NCBI GenBank assembly: GCA_001464315.1
Contig: LNFK01000044.1
Coordinates: forward strand, 1-64,000
Reading direction: 5' to 3'
DNA: 64,000 bases
Origin: Sphingomonadales bacterium Ga0077559
GTDB taxonomy: Bacteria; Pseudomonadota; Alphaproteobacteria; Sphingomonadales; Sphingomonadaceae
Each line of letters starts with the position of its first letter. Position 1 is the first letter of the stretch. The position numbers were made by a program, and so were the translations under genes. This document shows, in pieces, positions 17,746 to 25,005 of this stretch. The notes under the pieces are model-generated. The model was not told where the DNA came from. It did no database searches and saw only the letters and a list, made by a program, of their open reading frames with translations.

Positions 17746-18615
17746 CTATTCTGCGGCGATCAGCGTCGAATACCCGAGTGCTTCCGCCGACAATGCAGCA
17801 ACCAAATCGGCAATCAGACAATCAATTCGTAGCAATCCGGGACCCGGCTCGCGCATCTCCGAATCGAGATACAGCGCGCGGTCGACTTCGAGCTGTACAG
17901 CATGAACATTCGCCCGAGGCCGGCCATGGCGAGTCAGTATATATTCGCCCGAATACGGATGGTTGAGCGCAACCGGGTAGCCGCGCGCACGGATTTGATG
18001 CATTATTGTTTCGGCATATTGCGATGCTGCACTTTTGCCAAAACGATCGCCGACCACGAATTCCGGCGCGGGCGATGAAACAGGGTGCCGGATCGGCGGC
18101 ATGCTGTGCAGGTCGAGCAATATCGCGACCCCGAATTTCTGCCGTATTCGCTCCAATATTGCAGAAATCTCGGTATGATATGGCCGATGGAAACTGGAGA
18201 TCCGCACCTCGATCTGGGTCAACTCGAACGAATGCTTCCATATATCGCCGTCGCCGGATAAACGGCGAGGGATAAGCCCCAGACCGCCACGCTGCTTTGC
18301 GCCTGGGGCCGGGTAATCATCGCGAGCAGCGCCACGTACTATTTCGACATCGAGGTCGTTTTCGTCACGGTTCAGGTCAATCCATGCACGCGCGCGATGC
18401 GCCACGATAACGGGGTAATCGAGCGCCACCGATTTTCGAACCAACAAGTCCGCATAGCGATCTTCCAGCCGAAGCAACGATGTCCGGGGCAATCGCAGTG
18501 CAGCAAAAATCTCTTCGGGATAATCTCGTCCGGCGTGCGGAACCGATAAAAGCACGGGAACTGAAAGCGAATCCACGCCAAATGTCGCAAAACCTGTGTC
18601 ACTTTCGTCCGTCAT
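17746..18615 (-). CDS. N-formylglutamate amidohydrolase family protein
   Basis: A 289-residue member of the N-formylglutamate amidohydrolase family (PF05013), zinc-type hydrolases releasing formate from N-formyl-glutamate in histidine breakdown. Conserved stretches: LSVPHAGRDYPEE (about residues 23-35), LEDRYADLLV, ARAWIDLNRDENDLD, ILLDLHSMPP (catalytic His/Asp region) and the C-terminal NHPYSGEYILTRHGRP. No other hut genes are nearby, so a role in histidine catabolism is not supported by context; in alphaproteobacteria such stand-alone genes often sit beside cpdR, as here. Divergent from cpdR. Confidence 0.87.
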   Translation of the reverse strand: MTDESDTGFATFGVDSLSVPVLLSVPHAGRDYPEEIFAALRLPRTSLLRLEDRYADLLVRKSVALDYPVIVAHRARAWIDLNRDENDLDVEIVRGAARDDYPAPGAKQRGGLGLIPRRLSGDGDIWKHSFELTQIEVRISSFHRPYHTEISAILERIRQKFGVAILLDLHSMPPIRHPVSSPAPEFVVGDRFGKSAASQYAETIMHQIRARGYPVALNHPYSGEYILTRHGRPRANVHAVQLEVDRALYLDSEMREPGPGLLRIDCLIADLVAALSAEALGYSTLIAAE

Positions 18616-18747
18616 TCCGGCATCTTGTCAATCCAGCCGAAATTTGCCACGCTTTTTGCGATTTGGTGGAAAAAAATTAAAGCTCTGCGATTATGCTTTA
18701 TGCGAACGCTGCGGATGACACCCCAATTTGGTTTTTGAGGACAAATA

Positions 18748-19125
18748 ATGACCAGAATTTTACTAGCCGAGGATGAACAGGCCATGCGGGAATATCTTGC
18801 GCGGGCATTGGAGCGCTCGGGCTATGAGGTAGTGGCGGTCGATCGCGGCACCGAAGCCGCGCCGTTGCTAGAGGCGGAGCATTTCGACCTGCTACTCACA
18901 GACATTGTAATGCCCGAAATGGACGGAATCGAGCTCGCACGCCACTGCAGCAAGGTATCACCAGCCACCGAAGTTATGTTCATCACCGGCTTTTCGGGCG
19001 TTGCCCTGCGTGCAGGCGAATCGATGCCGAGCGCAAAAATTCTCTCCAAACCGTTCCATCTTAAAGACCTCGTGCTCGAAGTCGAACGGCTGTTTGCCAA
19101 GGAAAGTTTCGGCGAACTCAAATAG
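18748..19125 (+). CDS. cpdR: CpdR-type response regulator controlling ClpXP
   Basis: A 125-residue stand-alone receiver domain. Acidic pocket from ILLAEDEQAM, phosphoacceptor Asp in LLLTDIVMPEMDG (near residue 52), Thr/Ser in MFITGFSG and Lys in ILSKPFH. There is no output domain. In Caulobacter, unphosphorylated CpdR docks on ClpX at the cell pole and delivers PdeA and other substrates; phosphorylation through CckA-ChpT turns it off. Length and the KPFHLKDL end fit that family closely. It lies just upstream of tRNA-Val. Confidence 0.88.
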   Translation: MTRILLAEDEQAMREYLARALERSGYEVVAVDRGTEAAPLLEAEHFDLLLTDIVMPEMDGIELARHCSKVSPATEVMFITGFSGVALRAGESMPSAKILSKPFHLKDLVLEVERLFAKESFGELK

Positions 19126-19168
19126 GCTTGAATGATAAGGCAAGCCCAGCTAGAGGCTGCCGCAGCGT

Positions 19169-19243
19169 GGGCGTATAGCTCAGTGGTAGAGCACTGTGTT
19201 GACATCGCAGGGGTCGCAAGTTCAATCCTTGCTACGCCCACCA
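19169..19243 (+). tRNA. tRNA-Val(GAC)
   Basis: A complete 75-base cloverleaf including an encoded CCA. Acceptor stem GGGCGTA / TACGCCC, D-arm TAGCTCAGTGGTAGAGCA, anticodon stem CTGTG / CGCAG with loop TTGACAT giving anticodon GAC (valine), and T-arm loop TTCAATC. The 3' 45 bases are repeated exactly at 23012-23056. The present 3' half is therefore element-derived after integration, with the full tRNA regenerated. Confidence 0.95.
19199..19243 (+). repeat. attL: left 45-bp direct repeat (tRNA-Val 3' end)
   Basis: Identical over 45 bases to 23012-23056. It begins TTGACATCGCAG in the anticodon loop and ends with the CCA of the tRNA. Flanks differ immediately on both sides, so the repeat limits are sharp. 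Confidence 0.93.
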
Positions 19244-19246
19244 CTC

Positions 19247-19283
19247 AAAAGCCCCGGAGAACCAAGGTTCTCCGGGGCTTTTG
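19247..19283 (+). terminator. Terminator after tRNA-Val, carried by the element
   Basis: A perfect 17-bp stem, AAAAGCCCCGGAGAACC / GGTTCTCCGGGGCTTTT, with a two-base loop, 4 bases after the tRNA. It lies inside the element, so the element supplies the terminator of the tRNA it reconstitutes. Confidence 0.9.
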
Positions 19284-19750
19284 TGTATCAGCAAAACTAA
19301 CATTGTGACGCGCAACTTACGCGTGGTTTAGGTGTTGGCCCGCAGATGGCCCGCAAGTTAGAAAGGGCGAATTTAAGCCTAGCGTGATTGACGCATCTAT
19401 CGCGCCGTTGCCCATCGCGATGATTAAAAAAATGGAATTTGGTTCGAACCACAACGGGCCAATTACGACTCGCCAAGCGAGATAATCCACAACTCAGCAG
19501 TTGCTTGACAACGTACCTACCGCCTACTAAGGCCGGAGCGGGCCCCTACATCCAACCCTTGATTCAGTCAAGGAAGTTATACGCGCTTAGTCGTTTTTTA
19601 TCATCAATTCGTCGCAAAACTGTTTGCATTCATCGCGCGGACAGCACATACGCGGTATGATAATCCTTAAATGAAGAGATTCATAAAGGATAATTAGAAC
19701 GTACAAGGAACGTAAACCGTTCTTTAACAGTTCTAAAAGAAGAGATTAAA
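19284..19750. other. Gene-free left arm of the integrated element
   Basis: About 470 bases without a convincing coding frame. It contains the first pair of TGGCCCGCA repeats and AT-rich DNA that probably holds the promoter for the genes from 19751 onward. No other repeat or RNA gene was recognised. Confidence 0.5.
19336..19355 (+). repeat. Left pair of TGGCCCGCA repeats (putative integrase arm sites)
   Basis: TGGCCCGCA at 19336-19344 and again at 19347-19355, 11 bases apart start to start, about one helical turn. The same paired arrangement recurs twice at the other end of the element. The position and spacing fit arm-type binding sites of a tyrosine recombinase; binding itself is inferred. 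Confidence 0.65.
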
Positions 19751-19828
19751 ATGCCCAAGGTTTATTACGACGAAACCAATCTAACGATGCCACTCAATCG
19801 GTATGGTAGAGAAAATCGTCATGGGTGA
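19751..19828 (+). CDS. Possible 25-residue leader or upstream peptide
   Basis: A 25-codon frame beginning MPKVYYDETNL, preceded by a good ribosome site (AGAAGAG, about 7 bases away). Its TGA falls within ATGGGTGA, where the second possible start (19821) of the next gene begins, an arrangement typical of translational coupling. Alternatively the two frames were once one gene and a frameshift separated them. No homologue is recognised. Confidence 0.35.
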   Translation: MPKVYYDETNLTMPLNRYGRENRHG

Positions 19829-20204
19829 AGTTAAAGAGAGCAGGCCTACTGCCTCTAGTCGCAAGCGTAGTGGTGAGGCTGGGGTCACCCCTCGCATTAA
19901 AACTGTGCCCTCAGAAGCGCGAGGCGTAGCCACGAAATCGGTTGCCCAAGCCAGATTGAAGAAGGAACGAGAAATGACTGCTCTAGCCGACCCGCTCGCT
20001 GACCTTCTCTTTGGTCAAGAGCGAACATTAGTGAATTTTAAATTGTTGCGAGGCGACGATCCGCAGGTAAGTGAGAGCGAACTAAGAGCGGAAGCTCACT
20101 CAGCGTTAGTCCAAGTGTTTTTAGAAAATTGCGATACTTTTCCGGATTTTCCAGAAGACAGGTCCGCGAAGCGGATTAATGTGGATAACCTTGTAAACAT
20201 TTGA
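19803..20204 (+). CDS. Element-encoded hypothetical protein
   Basis: 133 residues from the ATG at 19803, or 127 from 19821. The N-terminal half (residues 8-55) is Lys/Arg/Ser/Thr-rich and probably disordered; the C-terminal half (ADPLADLLFGQERTLVNFKL onward) is acidic and likely helical, with DTFPDFPEDRSAKRINVDNL. No known domain is recognised. The local ribosome site is poor, so expression may depend on coupling to the short frame at 19751. A strong terminator follows, so it is transcribed separately from the next gene. Confidence 0.55.
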   Translation: MVEKIVMGEVKESRPTASSRKRSGEAGVTPRIKTVPSEARGVATKSVAQARLKKEREMTALADPLADLLFGQERTLVNFKLLRGDDPQVSESELRAEAHSALVQVFLENCDTFPDFPEDRSAKRINVDNLVNI

Positions 20205-20230
20205 TTATCATCACTTCGATAGATATAGAA

Positions 20231-20261
20231 AACGCCCCAGCCTTGGCCGGGGCGCTTTTTT
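20231..20261 (+). terminator. Intrinsic terminator inside the element
   Basis: AACGCCCC...GGGGCGCTT stem with an internal GCC/GGC extension and six T, 27 bases after the 133-residue gene and 13 bases before the next gene. Confidence 0.88.
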
Positions 20262-20273
20262 AAATGGGGCAGT

Positions 20274-20903
20274 ATGCTTGTAAGCCGACTTTTAGATCAT
20301 TTTGACACGTACACGCTTCTTCACGTTGATGTGAATGCTGTGCGCGATCAGTTGGTCGAAATGGGTATTCAAGATGAAATTAGATTCCATTTTGTAAGGA
20401 TGGATGCCCAAAAAATACGTGGAATCATTTATCGCTACACAAGGCACGCTGCCCCCTACTCCGATCCTATCTACTGTTCCGAAATCATCATTGCCAATGA
20501 TATGGGAGATGAGGACGAATACTGGAAGCGCCTCGTTGCTGTGAAAGAGATGCTACATGTAGCGGACTGCGTAAAGATCAGCGCAGAGACGCAAGATGCA
20601 GTCGGTATATTGTTTAAAAATTTCTCATTGCCACCAGAACTCAGAAACGATCTACATAATGGGGCCAAAAACACTAAGTCTTACTTAAACGATCGTATCA
20701 GAATATTCTTGGCGCTCGCAATATTAATACCCGCAGGATGTCGCGCACCAATAAGAATTTTATTTCAGAACAAAACTTTAAGTGAAAAAGAAATCGCGGA
20801 CATCGCAAAAATACCAGAACGCTATGTCTCTGTAGTAATGGATGAAAACTTCGACGAGAGCATTACCACATTTTTAGAATGGGAACGCGACAATCAAACT
20901 TAA
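20274..20903 (+). CDS. Element-encoded hypothetical protein, possibly a degenerate ImmA/IrrE-like fold
   Basis: 209 residues, AT-rich codons, no signal or membrane segment. I do not recognise a family with confidence. The central IIIANDMGDED...RLVAVKEMLHVAD (about residues 72-98) resembles the active helix of ImmA/IrrE metallopeptidases, but HExxH is replaced by KEMLH. It is followed by a helical block (RIFLALAILIPAGCR, about 143-157) and a segment shaped like a helix-turn-helix (LSEKEIADIAKIPERYVSVV). That layout resembles ImmA-type proteins, which cleave phage or ICE repressors. This is a structural guess from motif order only. It begins just after a terminator, so it must have its own promoter or use read-through. 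Confidence 0.6.
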   Translation: MLVSRLLDHFDTYTLLHVDVNAVRDQLVEMGIQDEIRFHFVRMDAQKIRGIIYRYTRHAAPYSDPIYCSEIIIANDMGDEDEYWKRLVAVKEMLHVADCVKISAETQDAVGILFKNFSLPPELRNDLHNGAKNTKSYLNDRIRIFLALAILIPAGCRAPIRILFQNKTLSEKEIADIAKIPERYVSVVMDENFDESITTFLEWERDNQT

Positions 20904-20981
20904 CACTTGAAAATGAAATTTAGATATTTGTCTTTATTTTGTGGCACCCTAAACGAAACCAAAAAATATTTTCTTCATTTA

Positions 20982-21164
20982 TTACATATTTAACCGGCTT
21001 TCGATTTCTGAAACTCTGCTTTCTAATTCGTTGACTTGGTAAAGTGCATTACGAGCATTTACATCTGCTACGTCTAGCCTGTCTTCCCGTTCAGGTGTGC
21101 AGCTTCCCAGTAATAGCCCTGAAATAATCGTCAGTTCAATTTTAGCATGATTCGTAAAGCACAT
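20982..21164 (-). CDS. Tiny coiled-coil lipoprotein
   Basis: 60 residues. The N-terminus holds a hydrophobic stretch and lipobox (IISGLLLGSC, Cys22), followed by an acidic linker and a coiled-coil end (NELESRVSEIESRLNM). A near-perfect ribosome site, AGGAGG, lies 7 bases before the ATG, supporting real translation despite the small size. By architecture it could be a minor envelope lipoprotein. A role in element immunity or superinfection exclusion is only a guess. Confidence 0.55.
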   Translation of the reverse strand: MCFTNHAKIELTIISGLLLGSCTPEREDRLDVADVNARNALYQVNELESRVSEIESRLNM

Positions 21165-21258
21165 TGTATTGCCTCCTATGACTTGAAACTTACCGCATTA
21201 TTATTGACGCACGCTTACGCACACGGTGGCAGTTAGTGATTATAAAAATCAAGAACAA

Positions 21259-22524
21259 TTAGTCTGACAATTCAGCTATTTTACTTATTTTGCTCCAATA
21301 ATCATGTAGATCAAGCCTTGCAAAATACTCTTCGCAGAGCGGCGTCACGGGTTCACTGTTTTCACGTGACAAGACACCGCAACTGCTGTTCGTCTTCATG
21401 TCCCGATAATGCGTTGCCCGCCAAATATCGGCATGTTCTATGGCCTTATTCCAAATCACCGAAAGAAGCTTCGTCCGATTTGACTCTCGATGGCCTAACA
21501 ACGAGGCAATGCCATCAATCGAGGCACCCTGCGATCTTAGTCGTGTGGCAACCGTATGACGAATAGTCTTGCTCACGACGTCTGGACCAAAATTTAGCTC
21601 GCGACGCATCGTGCGCCATCTTCTCTTCATGGAAGCGAGCGACATGCTTTTTTGTGTGACGAAGTTTCCGTTCGAGCGAATTAGCCATGGTTGAAATTCA
21701 GGAATTATCGGAACAACCGGATTTCGCTTTTTCGTGCGCGGCGCACCGACTGGATGCAAGTCAAGCAAGTGGCGCTCTGGGCGATACTGTAAAGTTGCAT
21801 CCAGCTTTAACGCAGCTTCGGGCCTCATGCCGGTAGCGAGCATTAGCAAAATCCATCTCAATAGCGGGGGATCGAATGCCGCATATCCGATTATCGCCCC
21901 AATTTCCTCCCACTCTAAGACGCGGTCACGAGGGGGAGAACGATATTGTAATTTCAATCTTGGCACTCGCGGAGCAACCTTTATTCGCCCCATGGTAACT
22001 GCGTGGTTCAGCGCCGCTCTTAGGTCATCGAGGTTTTTGCTTACCGTTTCTCCCACCACGCCCTTCGATGATTGTTTGTATACCTTGCCTTGCCAATGAA
22101 CCTCGTAGCTGTGCGGACCCATTCGCCATTCAAGGAAGCGCTGAAACACTCGCGGATTAAGGTCGGATAGTAGAGCATCAACACCAATTTCGTCTTGTTG
22201 AAGAAATCCAATCGAAACCCTCATATTGGCACACAGGCTGCTTGCGCTAATAGCTTTACTCGCGTGTTCATCGGCATATTGTTTCAATACGGGTGCGACC
22301 TGTAAATCTTCGCTTACCGGACCTTGCTCGATTGATTGCTCTGCGTGATACCGGTTTAGTTCTCTTTTGGCGTCTTCGAGGTCCCCGCAAGCAGTGCTAA
22401 TATAGTATCCCGATCTAGTCTGTTTGTTATAGCATCGGATTTGCCAGATGTCCGGCGATGCGCCGTCCTTACGTTTTTCGAGCCAGTGATCGCCGACGAT
22501 GTAGGGGGAAGATTTTCGGGACAT
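21259..22524 (-). CDS. Tyrosine-recombinase family integrase, catalytic Tyr apparently missing
   Basis: 421 residues. The core-binding helical domain spans about residues 75-185 and the catalytic domain about 200-360. Recognisable: Arg234 in TGMRPEAALKL, the beta-hairpin lysines in APRTKKRNP, box II IRHTVATRLR (Arg322, His323) and GH at 344-345 (SLLGHRESNR). In XerD and lambda Int the nucleophilic tyrosine is nine residues after this His; here that position is Leu354, and the nearest Tyr is 373. The protein should recombine the tRNA-Val att sites, but may be inactive or use a displaced tyrosine. Position beside attR and the flanking arm repeats support integrase identity. Confidence 0.85.
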   Translation of the reverse strand: MSRKSSPYIVGDHWLEKRKDGASPDIWQIRCYNKQTRSGYYISTACGDLEDAKRELNRYHAEQSIEQGPVSEDLQVAPVLKQYADEHASKAISASSLCANMRVSIGFLQQDEIGVDALLSDLNPRVFQRFLEWRMGPHSYEVHWQGKVYKQSSKGVVGETVSKNLDDLRAALNHAVTMGRIKVAPRVPRLKLQYRSPPRDRVLEWEEIGAIIGYAAFDPPLLRWILLMLATGMRPEAALKLDATLQYRPERHLLDLHPVGAPRTKKRNPVVPIIPEFQPWLIRSNGNFVTQKSMSLASMKRRWRTMRRELNFGPDVVSKTIRHTVATRLRSQGASIDGIASLLGHRESNRTKLLSVIWNKAIEHADIWRATHYRDMKTNSSCGVLSRENSEPVTPLCEEYFARLDLHDYWSKISKIAELSD

Positions 22525-22679
22525 TGTATTCCAAGCTCCTCATTTTCTGCATTTTGTAGAAGTCGGTATGTGCCGAGGTCCGCAAGCGTTCGAACGTCAT
22601 CTGGCAGCAGGCTCAAAGAGCCGCCTGATTTAAGAGCTTCGCGGAAACGTTCATAAAGGGACTGGATGGGACTCGACAT
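22356..22679 (-). CDS. Small gene overlapping the integrase start
   Basis: 107 residues, beginning MSSPIQSLYERFREALKSGG and ending in a charged tail. It precedes the integrase and overlaps it by 169 bases in another frame. The first 45 residues look helical (DDVRTLADLGTYRLLQ) and the rest polar. GGAGGG lies upstream of the ATG, somewhat far away (about 14 bases). No family recognised; in similar integrative elements a small gene here may encode a directionality factor or regulator, but that is inference from position. Confidence 0.5.
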   Translation of the reverse strand: MSSPIQSLYERFREALKSGGSLSLLPDDVRTLADLGTYRLLQNAENEELGIQCPENLPPTSSAITGSKNVRTAHRRTSGKSDAITNRLDRDTILALLAGTSKTPKEN

Positions 22680-22788
22680 TTGTCGAAGATAGCCCTCCCC
22701 GATTCAGAAATCGCCTGTAATTTTTACTTAACTTATTGATTTGGAATCGTTATTTTAAATAGACTCCATTTTTGTGCATTTACGGCTA

Positions 22789-22897
22789 TGGCCCGCAGAT
22801 GGCCCAAGATCGTTGAAAATCGCTGGTATTTTTGGCATAGTTATTGAAACAAACGGCTCAAAAGCGTTTATTTCGGTTGGCCCGCAACTGGCCCGCA
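22789..22897 (+). repeat. Two right-end pairs of TGGCCCGCA repeats (putative arm sites)
   Basis: Pair 1: TGGCCCGCA at 22789-22797 with a degenerate TGGCCCAAG at 22800-22808. Pair 2: TGGCCCGCA at 22878-22886 and 22889-22897. In both the start-to-start distance is 11 bases, exactly as in the left pair, and all are in the same orientation. Confidence 0.65.
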
Positions 22898-23011
22898 CCA
22901 TTTTATGTGTTCTTTATCTGTCTGCTAAATGTTCATGTTTTGTTGCAGAGGTCGCAACTAGAAAACAACGCTTTTCTGCGGGTCTCCGAGGGCCGCTTTG
23001 TAAATTTCACT

Positions 23012-23056
23012 TTGACATCGCAGGGGTCGCAAGTTCAATCCTTGCTACGCCCACCA
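23012..23056 (+). repeat. attR: right 45-bp direct repeat, orphan tRNA-Val 3' end
   Basis: Exact copy of 19199-19243, without the 5' half of a tRNA in front of it. It marks the right border of the integrated element. Confidence 0.93.
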
Positions 23057-23090
23057 TTTTCCCATAGCCCCAGTATGTCATGCCCCGCAT

Positions 23091-24131
23091 TCATGCCTTG
23101 CTCGGGGCGATTCCGTACCATCTTTTGTGGGCGCGGGTGAATGCGCTCAGATCGCTATAGCCGAGCAGCAGTGCGATTTCGCTTAGGCTCCTTGTGTCTT
23201 CGAGCAAGTATAGCGCGCACAAATCCTGTCGCACCCGGTCGAGCAAATCGCGAAACGCCAAACCCTCATCCGACAGTTTGCGGCGTAATGTCCTCTCGCT
23301 CATGCCGAACGCGGTGGCCATTCGGTCAAGCGTTGGCGGTGTCTTATCAAGCGCATTCGTAAGATAGATATAGCCATTGGCAAGATGCTGGCTGCCATTC
23401 TCCATCCAGTCGGACGGCTGCCTAAGTTTGACCGAAGCTGCCTCGAGCAAAGCAGGATGGGCATGCGGAGATGGTCGGAAAAGCTGACGCGCCGCAATAT
23501 CCATCCGCGTTTGCGGCATCGAAAAACGCACCGGACAACCGAATGCTTTTTCATATTTGTCGGCAGCGTATCGCGGTTGATGCTGAAAATCGAGGACACG
23601 CAGCAACGCCGGTTCCCCTAAGATCTGGCGCGATAGCCGCGCATAGGTCGCGACCGAAAACTCGATAAATGGCGCGTAAGCATCGACAAACTGCGGGTGG
23701 CATTGCCAGATCAAACGCGGCGGCTTTGCCGAAAGATCTATTGATGTAGCGAACATCGTCTGGCGCAATTTCTGGATATGGATGTTCGTGGCAATAACCG
23801 AGGCAAGATTCGCTTCGAGCCGAGTTGCATAGCCAAAATCGGAAAAATTCTGCATCTCGGCGTTGTCGCCAACGCGCAGTAATATCGCCGGATCACCAAA
23901 ATGCTGTTCAATCGATGCCAAGAACCGCAATGCGAGCTGCGCGGAAAACCGGCCCAGCGGATTTCGCAGCGCCGACTCGTCGATTCCGGTCGCCATTATA
24001 ATGGCACGCTTGTCTCCGCCGAGCGCAACCGCACCGCGCAGCAGCCGGACAAGCAGGTTCGCCGACACCGTATTGTCGGCGACTGCGTTGTCGCCGTTCC
24101 ATAATCTCTCGACCCAATCGCTAATCTGCAT
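23091..24131 (-). CDS. AraC-family transcriptional regulator
   Basis: A 346-residue regulator. The N-terminal two-thirds is an Arabinose_bd-type sensor domain (PF12625-like; LANASVIATNIHIQK and EPALLRVLDFQHQPRYA-type stretches), and the C-terminal 95 residues are the double HTH: TLDRMATAFGMSERTLRRKL then SLSEIALLLGYSDLSAFTRA, ending RWYGIAPSKA. Members usually bind a fatty-acid-like or aromatic ligand. It is divergent from an acyl-CoA thioesterase-like gene 100 bases away, which it may control. I use the ATG at 24131; a TTG at 24179 would add 16 residues. Confidence 0.87.
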   Translation of the reverse strand: MQISDWVERLWNGDNAVADNTVSANLLVRLLRGAVALGGDKRAIIMATGIDESALRNPLGRFSAQLALRFLASIEQHFGDPAILLRVGDNAEMQNFSDFGYATRLEANLASVIATNIHIQKLRQTMFATSIDLSAKPPRLIWQCHPQFVDAYAPFIEFSVATYARLSRQILGEPALLRVLDFQHQPRYAADKYEKAFGCPVRFSMPQTRMDIAARQLFRPSPHAHPALLEAASVKLRQPSDWMENGSQHLANGYIYLTNALDKTPPTLDRMATAFGMSERTLRRKLSDEGLAFRDLLDRVRQDLCALYLLEDTRSLSEIALLLGYSDLSAFTRAHKRWYGIAPSKA

Positions 24132-24231
24132 TCTCCCAAGCTGCCGCCTCTGTTCATCATGGCGGCGGACAATGCGCAAGCGGGATTTTGTGCGGGTTGC
24201 CGCCGCAAATAAGTGACGCTAAGCGATTGAG

Positions 24232-25005
24232 ATGAACCTTGCAGACATACTTTCCGGTTTTGATCCCGGTGCCGCCAGCCACCATATTTCAATTCCGCCG
24301 TGCTGGCATCAGGGCCGCACCAGCTATGGCGGTCTGAGCTCTGTACTTGCCTATCAGGCTGCGAAACTGGCGGATGCCGACCTGCCGCCTTTGCAATCGG
24401 CTCAGATTGCGTTTGTCGGCCCATTGGCAGGCGACGTCGAAGTTACCGCCAGCGTTCTCCGCCGCGGCAAGAACACCGCATTCGTCAAATCGGAAATCAC
24501 CGGCGCGGACGGTGTCGGGTTGTCGTGCACATTCATTTTCATGAACCGGCGACATAGTCATCTCGATTATGAAGGACTGCAACGACCCGAGTTCCCGGCG
24601 ATCCCGACAGCCGACAATGCGCGCAGTGGGCCACCTGAATTTTTTACCGGGCATATGCAATATCCGGACAAAAGGCTCGAACTAGGTCTTGCCACCAACC
24701 GCCTTGCCAGCTGGCACCGCTTTACCGAACATCAGGGGCTCGATCACATCGCAGAGCTGCTCTGTATCGGCGACGCGCTGCCTCCGTCTGCAATGGGGCT
24801 TATGACGAAAAAGGGCATGGTCAGCTCAATGAACTGGCAGGTCAATATGCTGACCGAGAGTCCCTCGACCAAAGACGGCTGGTGGTTCTTGGAAAGCGAA
24901 ACGCACCACGCAGCCAATGGTGCAAGCAGCCAATATATGACTGCATGGAACAGCCAAGGGCTGCCGATGCTCACCGGAATGCAGTCGGTTGCAATCTTCG
25001 TTTAG
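24232..25005 (+). CDS. Acyl-CoA thioesterase family protein (tandem hot-dog)
   Basis: A 257-residue double hot-dog thioesterase-like protein (TesB/4HBT_3 type). N-terminal hot-dog: HQGRTSYGGLSSVLAYQAAK (residues about 27-46), then SAQIAFVGPLAGDVEV and ASVLRRGKNTAFVKSEI; C-terminal hot-dog from about residue 140 with SMNWQVNMLTESP and WWFLESETHHAANGASSQYM. It should hydrolyse acyl-CoA thioesters; chain length is unknown. Divergent from the AraC regulator. Its stop codon overlaps, on the other strand, the stop of a decayed cfa-like gene. Confidence 0.85.
   Translation: MNLADILSGFDPGAASHHISIPPCWHQGRTSYGGLSSVLAYQAAKLADADLPPLQSAQIAFVGPLAGDVEVTASVLRRGKNTAFVKSEITGADGVGLSCTFIFMNRRHSHLDYEGLQRPEFPAIPTADNARSGPPEFFTGHMQYPDKRLELGLATNRLASWHRFTEHQGLDHIAELLCIGDALPPSAMGLMTKKGMVSSMNWQVNMLTESPSTKDGWWFLESETHHAANGASSQYMTAWNSQGLPMLTGMQSVAIFV

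Larger units (their letters stand above)
19199..23056. mobile_element. Small tRNA-Val-integrated genetic element (about 3.8 kb)
   Basis: DNA between two exact 45-base copies of the tRNA-Val 3' end (19199-19243 and 23012-23056). Inside it: an integrase-family gene on the - strand at the right end, a small overlapping gene upstream of it, a tiny lipoprotein gene and two unrecognised + strand genes. GC is visibly lower than outside. Three pairs of TGGCCCGCA-like repeats, each pair spaced 11 bases start to start, lie near the two ends as expected of integrase arm sites. No conjugation, phage structural or known defence genes are visible. The missing integrase tyrosine suggests it is now fixed or mobilised only in trans. 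Confidence 0.88.
22680..23090. other. Right arm of the element and attR region, no gene
   Basis: About 410 bases without a convincing gene. It holds two pairs of TGGCCCGCA-like repeats and the right 45-base direct repeat. The DNA after 23056 is the original tRNA downstream flank. Confidence 0.6.
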
